Assembly (NCBI GenBank): GCA_016256075.1
Contig: SDVU01000647.1
Coordinates: 1 to 11,596 of the forward strand
Source: Dictyocoela muelleri
Lineage: Eukaryota > Microsporidia
Length of the DNA: 11,596 nt
Reading direction: 5' to 3'
Part shown: piece after piece, positions 6,905 to 11,596 of the stretch
Layout: the number at the start of each line of letters is the position of its first letter
Numbering within the stretch: the first letter of the stretch is position 1
Position numbers and translations under genes: made by a program
Notes under the pieces: model-generated
What the model saw: the letters and a program-made list of their open reading frames with translations, nothing else
What the model was told of the DNA's origin: nothing
The model's database searches: none

Positions 6905-9274
6905 TCAAGGTTCATACAAACCAAAAAAATCGAAAATAATTTTAGCAATTCTCTGACCCACAACTTTCCCATTGAATTGCATGTTTGATAATTCATATTC
7001 ATGTTTAAGTTTGTCAAAAAGGTTTGCAAATGTTTTATATTTTTCTGATAATCCTTTTGCACGTTCGTGAGTCAACCCTTTGATTGACAAAAGTGATCTA
7101 TACAGCAAATCCTTGATGGTTAAATTTATATTTTTTGTAGAATTGTCTAAAAATTGATCAAATAAAATATTTGTCAAATATTTTTCAGAATCCTTTCTTA
7201 TCCTTTTATCAATAAACTCTACAAAATCCATGGTTTCATCGATTTTATCAGTTTCTACGACGAGAAAATTGTCGATTTTTGTACAATAAAGACATGAGAG
7301 TGCATAATTTTGATTAATTTTCTTAAAATGATGCCTTTTAAGCCCTTCTACAATATAAATTATATTTTTTACTCCGGACTCACTTAATCGTTTTTTCTGC
7401 TCTTTAAATCGTCCATCAATAATACTCTGGATAAAATCATCACCTCTTTTTCGTTCAATAACGTAGCCAAGCAAATATAAATTTCCTGAAATATTTTTAA
7501 CCCACAAAAAATCACAGACTGGTAAATTTTTAGTCTTGAAATCAATTCTTCTCTCGATGCATTGCTGCTGAAAATAGTTTCTGTCGTATTTATTACGCTC
7601 CCTGCCATCTATTAGTAATTCAATCTTATTTAGATAATTATCAGCTTTAAAGTCATTCGGAAAAAGATATTTTGCTATCGTCTTTCCTTTATCAGTCAAA
7701 AAATATTTTTCATTTTTTAAAATACCTGAATTTTGAGTTTTAATTTCATTTTCAGAATGAATCTCTTCCTTTTTAACTAATCCTTTCCGTTCTAAGGAAT
7801 CGATTGATTGGATTGGGATATTTTTATTAACCGAAAACATTTTGGCTTTATTCAGAATTTGTTTTTTCTTCAACCCATTGTCATTGTGAAGAGCACAGAG
7901 AATCCCGTATTCAGAAGATCGATATGCTGGCACATAATGAGTTTCAAGATCTTCATGAGCTTCAGGGTCTTTTTGATCTTCTTGAGCTTTAGGATCCTCA
8001 TGAGTTTTTTGATTATCTTCACGAGTTTCTTTAAGATCTTCATGAGCTTCAGGATCTTCATGAGTTTCTTGAGGCTCTTCACGACTTTTTTTAAGATCTT
8101 CATGAGTTTCAAGATCTTCACGAGCTTCAAGATCTCTATGAGTTTCAAGATCTTCACGAGTTTCAGTATCTTTGTGAGCTACATGAGTTTCAAGATCTTC
8201 ATGAGTTTCAGGATCTTCATATTTTGATTTCAGGTTTGAATCTGGATTGATTTTATTTAAACCCGGTTTATTTACGTTTTTTTCATTTTTTACAAATTTT
8301 TTAAAATTGATTTCTTTCTGAAAATTATTTTCAGGTTCATTAAAAAAAATTTTATCATCAAAAATATTGTAAGTTTTAGAATTCTTATTTTCATTTCGAT
8401 AACAAACTTTAGATCCAAGATTTAACAGTTCACTATTTTTTATACACTCATAATTTTCAGAATTATTATTTCCGGCCGATGAATTAATTTCGTGATTAAC
8501 CAAATATTTTTCATGATTGATTCGATAAAGCTCTCCCCTTTCAATTTTATTCAATTTTTGATTGTTTTTTAGGATTAAAAAGGGATCATTATCAGAATTT
8601 TCATTTATATTGACCTTTTCGGTTTCAATTCCTCTATTTTTATTTTCATTGTGATTAATTTTAATAATTTTGATCGAATCTGAATCTGAATTAAAATCTG
8701 AACCTGAATTAAAATTAGCATTTTTACCAATAATTGTTCGAACTCGTTTTACCTCGACAATGCTATTGCTCTCTGTAGAAGTCAATTTCTCAGATCCTAT
8801 GATTGATGAATCATAATTTTCAATATTACAAGAAATTCGAATAAACTCATCATGATTTTTAAACTCATCATGATTTTTAAACTCATCATGATTTTTAAAT
8901 TCATCATGATTTTTAAACTCATCATGATTTTTAAACTCATCATGATTTTTAAATTCATCATCGTTATTCTTGAAAGTAAATTTATCATAATCATTCATTC
9001 CTTCATTATTATTTATTTTATTATTACCGTAATTATTTATCTCATAAGAATTTAAAATATCAATTCCCTTGTTTTTCAACAAAAAATCGCGAATCCTTTG
9101 ATAAATTTTTGGACCGATGTGTTTAGTCTCTTTCAAATTTTTAAAATTTATATTTTTATCGTTTTCAATCAATTTCAATGCCTTTGAAAGCGTGAAGCGA
9201 ATAGATGAATTATGACGTTTTGCATTGCTCAAAAGATATTTTATTGATTCTAAAATTAATTCATTTTCAGTCAT
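6905..9274 (-). CDS. MUS81: MUS81-type crossover junction endonuclease, with large low-complexity linker
   Basis: The 789-residue protein is a structure-specific nuclear endonuclease that, with an EME1/Mms4 partner, cuts 3' flaps, stalled forks and nicked junctions in recombination. Domains in order: N-terminal helix-hairpin-helix (1-70, KHIGPKIYQRI), low-complexity linker (about 75-450), winged helix (451-540, ending in YFLTDKGKTIAKYL), ERCC4 nuclease (551-650) and C-terminal helix-hairpin-helix (700-789). Nuclease landmarks are LLIDGRER (D556, E559), VCDFLWV (D588), ERKRGDD (E607, R608, K609, D613) and IIDGRFKEQKKRL. The Gly of the usual GD pair is Cys (C587). It is longer than yeast (about 630) and human (about 550) forms because of the linker, which holds the KNHDEF and EDLETH arrays. 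The start is fixed by an in-frame TGA eight codons upstream (9296-9298). A second stop, TAA, follows the TGA stop directly. No introns. Other XPF-family nucleases fit less well. Confidence 0.95.
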   Translation of the reverse strand: MTENELILESIKYLLSNAKRHNSSIRFTLSKALKLIENDKNINFKNLKETKHIGPKIYQRIRDFLLKNKGIDILNSYEINNYGNNKINNNEGMNDYDKFTFKNNDDEFKNHDEFKNHDEFKNHDEFKNHDEFKNHDEFKNHDEFIRISCNIENYDSSIIGSEKLTSTESNSIVEVKRVRTIIGKNANFNSGSDFNSDSDSIKIIKINHNENKNRGIETEKVNINENSDNDPFLILKNNQKLNKIERGELYRINHEKYLVNHEINSSAGNNNSENYECIKNSELLNLGSKVCYRNENKNSKTYNIFDDKIFFNEPENNFQKEINFKKFVKNEKNVNKPGLNKINPDSNLKSKYEDPETHEDLETHVAHKDTETREDLETHRDLEAREDLETHEDLKKSREEPQETHEDPEAHEDLKETREDNQKTHEDPKAQEDQKDPEAHEDLETHYVPAYRSSEYGILCALHNDNGLKKKQILNKAKMFSVNKNIPIQSIDSLERKGLVKKEEIHSENEIKTQNSGILKNEKYFLTDKGKTIAKYLFPNDFKADNYLNKIELLIDGRERNKYDRNYFQQQCIERRIDFKTKNLPVCDFLWVKNISGNLYLLGYVIERKRGDDFIQSIIDGRFKEQKKRLSESGVKNIIYIVEGLKRHHFKKINQNYALSCLYCTKIDNFLVVETDKIDETMDFVEFIDKRIRKDSEKYLTNILFDQFLDNSTKNINLTIKDLLYRSLLSIKGLTHERAKGLSEKYKTFANLFDKLKHEYELSNMQFNGKVVGQRIAKIIFDFFGLYEP
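7937..8218 (-). repeat. Degenerate acidic tandem repeat inside MUS81 (EDLETH-like units)
   Basis: Residues 353-446 are built of 14 or so units of 5-9 residues of the form ED(L/P)(E/K)(A/T)H, such as EDLETH, EDPEAH and EDLKETR. At DNA level the plus strand repeats 'tcttcatgagtttcaaga'. Units vary by single-base changes and small in-frame length changes, so the array is older than the KNHDEF one. It is strongly acidic, probably disordered, and lies just before the winged helix. Confidence 0.85.
8843..8950 (-). repeat. 18-bp tandem repeat inside MUS81 (KNHDEF x6)
   Basis: Six consecutive 18-base units encode KNHDEF (residues 109-144), preceded by a degenerate unit (KNNDDEF, 102-108). The DNA units are almost identical, differing only at a C/T position (aactc or aattc), which points to recent slippage or unequal exchange that kept the frame. 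The segment is in the linker after the N-terminal helix-hairpin-helix. Confidence 0.92.
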
Positions 9275-9277
9275 TAA

Positions 9278-9281
9278 GGGG
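9278..9281 (-). promoter_or_regulatory. C run just upstream of the MUS81 ATG (microsporidian-type start signal)
   Basis: On the coding strand the bases before the start read TACCCCTTA then ATG, placing CCCC four bases upstream. Microsporidian genes are known to carry CCC-like or GGG-like motifs a few bases before the start codon, overlapping the transcription start and giving very short leaders. The flank is otherwise nearly all A and T, so a C4 run here stands out. A leader of only a few bases is inferred. Confidence 0.55.
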
Positions 9282-9773
9282 TATCTAATCTTTAGTCATT
9301 AAAATTCAAAAAATAAATATTGTTTATTTAAAATTTACTGAAAATTATTATTTTTAACTTTAATATTAAAAATTTAAGGTCAGTTATTTATTAAAATTGA
9401 GAATCTTGATCTTTGATTTTTTTTGTATTTTTTTACCTTATTTTACCTGATTTGGAATATTTCAGAAAAGTAAAAGTAAATTTTTTATTATGACATAAAA
9501 AATTAAATTTTATAAAACATGAGGATTTTTTTAGTCAGATTTTGCTTATTTTCTTTCTATTCATCCATTTTCTTATCTAACAAAACGTTTTTATTTTATT
9601 TTAATAAGTATTGAGATTAATTGTTAATGGGGGATCCAATTCGAAAAAAAACGTCGAAATCGTTTTTATTCGCATTTGGTGTGTCATTTTTTTCAGAAAA
9701 CGACCTCTTTATAAATATTAAAAATTTAAATTAAACATAAAATTACCTAAATGTTTATTTTACTGATAAATGC
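9282..9773. other. Upstream region of MUS81, AT-rich
   Basis: This stretch must hold the upstream promoter elements of MUS81, but no TATA box can be singled out in such AT-rich DNA. From 9629 it gains G and C: 'gggggatcc' at 9629, a CG-containing block 9651-9703, and 'aaacgacctctttataaat' at 9700, which resembles repeats in the cluster that follows. No gene is seen. Confidence 0.4.
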
Positions 9774-9975
9774 GGCATGCAAGAGGCGACCCTATGGAGG
9801 AAACGACCCCGTTAAATAATTAAATTTGGCATTCGAGAGTCGTCCCTATGCGAGAAGTGATCCCCGAAGTTAATAAATCCAATATAAAAAATATAATATT
9901 TTTTTTAAACTTCTATGCCTTTTTATGTTTCCTTCTTGCATAGGGTCGCTTTCTGTATAGGTCCTCTCGCATGCC
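9774..9975. mobile_element. Tandem and inverted repeat cluster (family E), MITE-like
   Basis: Two direct copies begin at 9774 ('ggcatgcaagaggcgaccc') and 9828 ('ggcattcgagagtcgtccc'), 54 bases apart, each continuing into a second 'gaccc' or 'gatcccc' block. The right end (9932-9975) carries the same motifs inverted: its complement starts 'ggcatgcgagagga' and includes 'gaaagcgaccctatgcaag'. The terminal repeats are strikingly GC-rich against their surroundings. A related 'aaacgacctc' block at 9700 suggests the cluster may extend left to about 9629. No coding capacity. Confidence 0.6.
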
Positions 9976-10227
9976 ACAATAAATAAATTTGCCGATTAAA
10001 AATTAAAAGATTATCCCGCAATCATTATTTTAATTAATAAAAAATTGAAATTTATCCAAACACTCATAAAATACAAAATCTTTATTGAGTATCTTATCAT
10101 ATTTGAGAACATTAAAATAAGAAATGGAAGATAAAGAATTATTTTTAAACATGTTTTTTTTTCATATTTCTTTTGCAGCTTTATTATAATTAATAAAATC
10201 ATTTAAACAACAAAAAAAGATGAGTCT

Positions 10228-10270
10228 TCTAGTGTAAGTGAACCATAAAAAATGGTCCACTTACACTAGA
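10228..10270. repeat. Strong hairpin at the left end of family F
   Basis: The arms 10228-10246 and 10252-10270 are 19 bases with one mismatch and a 5-base loop. The motif is the terminal sequence of the family-F element in both orientations, so this may be two element ends butted together. Confidence 0.8.
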
Positions 10271-10894
10271 AAAGCAAAAAAAAACTTATAAAAAATTATA
10301 ATCTATAATTTTCAATGTTTCGATAAAAATTTCATAGATATTGGCTGTCTATTTGATTTTTTTATTTTGAAAAATGTGTTTCGCTCTTCCTCCTCTATCC
10401 TCTCTTAAAAAAATATATTACTAAATATGGTATTTTAAAAGATAAAAAAATTATATTGTCTTATACATATTAAAAAAAGTATAAAATATAAGTTGCTATT
10501 GCCAAGTTTTGTAAACTGATTCTTAAAATATGTATATACGACAATATAAAAAATCATTAGCTTTACTAATGCTATATTTAGTATTTTGCGATATTTTTTT
10601 TAAAGAGAGAGGGTGTCTAAGAGAAGGATAATCGAATTTTTGTCACGCTTAAAATTATAAATATGAAAATAACATGTGTAATGCGCAAAGATATTGGCGA
10701 TGTATAACATCATATTTATTCAAGTGACGTTTCATAGAAATTCAATCAAAATGAATTTATAAAATTTCTAATGAAATATTAAAGCGATATGTCAACTAAA
10801 ATATATATTATTTTTATTTTATTTTTATTGATAAATTTTTAAAAAAAAATTGTCAAAGGTAGCTCCTTACCCTTGGTCCACTTACGCTAGAGGC
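10228..10894. mobile_element. Foldback / MITE-like element (family F)
   Basis: The ends pair: 'tctagtgtaagtgaacc' on the left against the complement of 'ggtccacttacgctaga' on the right (10874-10890). Inside, a longer inverted repeat runs from about 10380-10480 (cctctatcctctcttaaaaaa) against 10530-10635 (tttttttaaagagagaggg), with 'ctaaatat' and 'atattgtc' blocks also mirrored. A third copy of the end motif, inverted, follows the left end directly (10252-10270), making a hairpin there. No open frame of note, and the superfamily is not identified. The bases 10271-10380 and 10650-10870 pair only weakly. Confidence 0.55.
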
Positions 10895-11503
10895 CCTAAA
10901 AAGACTACAACAATGTTGCAATGAATTACAATCGCCTAAAAATTAAAATTTTAAAAATTCATAATAATTGTCTTTAATTGTTTATTTTTTCTCATTGTCT
11001 TTAAATTCTCTTAAAAAATCATTTATTTTTAAATTTATTTTTCTCTTTTCTGTATTTATATATCAATTTTTTCCCTAAAAAATATTTTTTAACCACTTGA
11101 ATTTTAAAAACTACAGTAAGATTAACAACTAAATATTATCATATCATAATAATTATGATTAGTATAAATACATGATGAATGTTCTGGGTGTATATTTATT
11201 TAATATAATGTCGATGAGTTTTTTTTTTGAAATTTTAAATGTTTCTCAATAAATCTGTGTTTTTATCCTTGTGTTATTTTTGAAGTTTCAATATTTTTTT
11301 GCGTTTTGTCATTTTTCGCAAAAATGACATAAAAATACGAAAAAAACGACTTTGTCGTTTTCTCGTAAAGCTTACTTTAAAAAAACAGATAACTAATGTC
11401 ACCTTCATTTGACAAGAATTCATATTTTTTAGTATATATTTTATTCCACATAGAAAAATTTTCTAAAATCGTGAAACACTTATTTAATTTTAACCCCGAA
11501 ATA
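10895..11503. other. Intergenic stretch with small perfect hairpins
   Basis: No gene is seen. Two perfect hairpins stand close together: 11308-11316 with 11320-11328 (gtcattttt, loop cgc) and 11343-11350 with 11354-11361 (aaaacgac, loop ttt). The block holding them (11308-11366) resembles the inverse of 9651-9703. The rest is plain AT-rich sequence. Confidence 0.45.
11308..11361. repeat. Two adjacent perfect hairpins
   Basis: Stem 1 is 9 bp around a 3-base loop (11308-11328) and stem 2 is 8 bp around a 3-base loop (11343-11361). Both contain CG steps that are rare in this DNA. They may be part of an element terminus. Confidence 0.65.
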
Positions 11504-11596
11504 GCCAGATAGCTCAGTAGTTAACACTCTTGAATGAAAAATTTAAGTATCGTGGTTCGAATCCCGCTGACGTCACTCTTTAATAAATAATGAGGG
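11504..11596 (+). mobile_element. Second copy of the tRNA-headed element, cut by the window end
   Basis: The 93 bases differ from 3760-3852 at four positions only. A box TAGCTCAGTAG (11510-11520) and a perfect B box GGTTCGAATCC (11554-11564) start 44 bases apart. Similarity begins abruptly at 'gccagata' and continues past the tRNA-like part into 'actctttaataaataatgag', so the repeat unit is larger than a tRNA. The upstream flanks of the two copies are unrelated, which marks the true left boundary of the repeat. The body lies beyond the window. Confidence 0.75.

Noticed and set aside
6745-7062. 105-codon minus-strand open frame overlapping the MUS81 3' end
   Set aside because: It overlaps the real C-terminal helix-hairpin-helix coding sequence in another frame and runs into repeat sequence.
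7808-8227. 139-codon plus-strand open frame (FMSFRIF-type repeats)
   Set aside because: It lies antisense to the acidic repeat of MUS81. Its repetitive Phe/Met/Ser protein simply mirrors the 18-base periodic DNA, and no independent domain or start signal is seen.
8843-8950. CRISPR-like array
   Set aside because: The repeat units are contiguous 18-mers without spacers, in frame inside a coding sequence, in a eukaryote-type locus.
8797-9055. Open frames across the KNHDEF array in other frames
   Set aside because: A tandem repeat whose unit is a multiple of three stays open in several frames. These translations (MIFKLIMIFKL and similar) are by-products.
10011-10202. 63-codon minus-strand open frame
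   Set aside because: Its Ile/Leu/Lys-rich composition is what random AT-rich DNA gives, and no start signal or homology is seen.
10228-10270. Rho-independent terminator
   Set aside because: The hairpin is long and the motif recurs as a transposon end at 10874. There is no upstream gene on either strand to terminate and the context is eukaryotic.

Overview
This is a very AT-rich eukaryotic window with a single intact protein gene, a MUS81-type structure-specific endonuclease on the minus strand (6905-9274). The remaining roughly 9.2 kb is made almost entirely of decayed transposable elements and inverted repeats. The best guess for the organism is a TE-rich microsporidian with an expanded genome (Hamiltosporidium-like). 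Three things point there: a run of C residues lies four bases upstream of the MUS81 ATG, as in microsporidian transcription starts; there is a decayed Merlin (IS1595/ISXO2-like) DNA transposon, a group known from microsporidia; and the protein is intronless and rich in Asn, Lys and Ile. No ribosomal or other marker gene is present, so the assignment is an inference.

Layout. 1-861 holds the arm of one foldback repeat (1-80) and a complete related one (614-861), separated by unexplained sequence with a small palindrome. 862-2200 holds two more unrelated foldbacks (1501-1711 and 1965-2153) and a pair of dispersed direct repeats (1728-1788, 2220-2280). A possible solitary hAT-type terminus ends at 2548. 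2549-3759 shows nothing recognisable. 3760-6751 is a large, diverged inverted-repeat element whose outer end carries a tRNA-like head with perfectly spaced RNA polymerase III A and B boxes. A complete but dead Merlin transposon (4868-6025, 8-bp target duplication) sits near its centre. A second, 96% identical copy of the tRNA-like head begins at 11504 and runs off the window. MUS81 follows at 6905-9274. 9275-11503 holds a tandem/inverted repeat cluster (9774-9975), another foldback (10228-10894), small perfect hairpins, and possibly an enclosing 1.7-kb pair of diverged terminal repeats.

The MUS81 protein keeps all its folded domains (N-terminal helix-hairpin-helix, winged helix, ERCC4 nuclease with the ERK-x3-D motif, C-terminal helix-hairpin-helix) but carries about 380 residues of low-complexity linker. 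The linker includes six KNHDEF units and a 94-residue acidic array of ED(L/P)ETH-like units.

The most unusual part of the window is the tRNA-headed foldback. If transcribed from its internal Pol III boxes, it would give an RNA able to fold back on itself, and it has served as the landing site for another transposon. No gene system (operon, CRISPR, defence island) is present.
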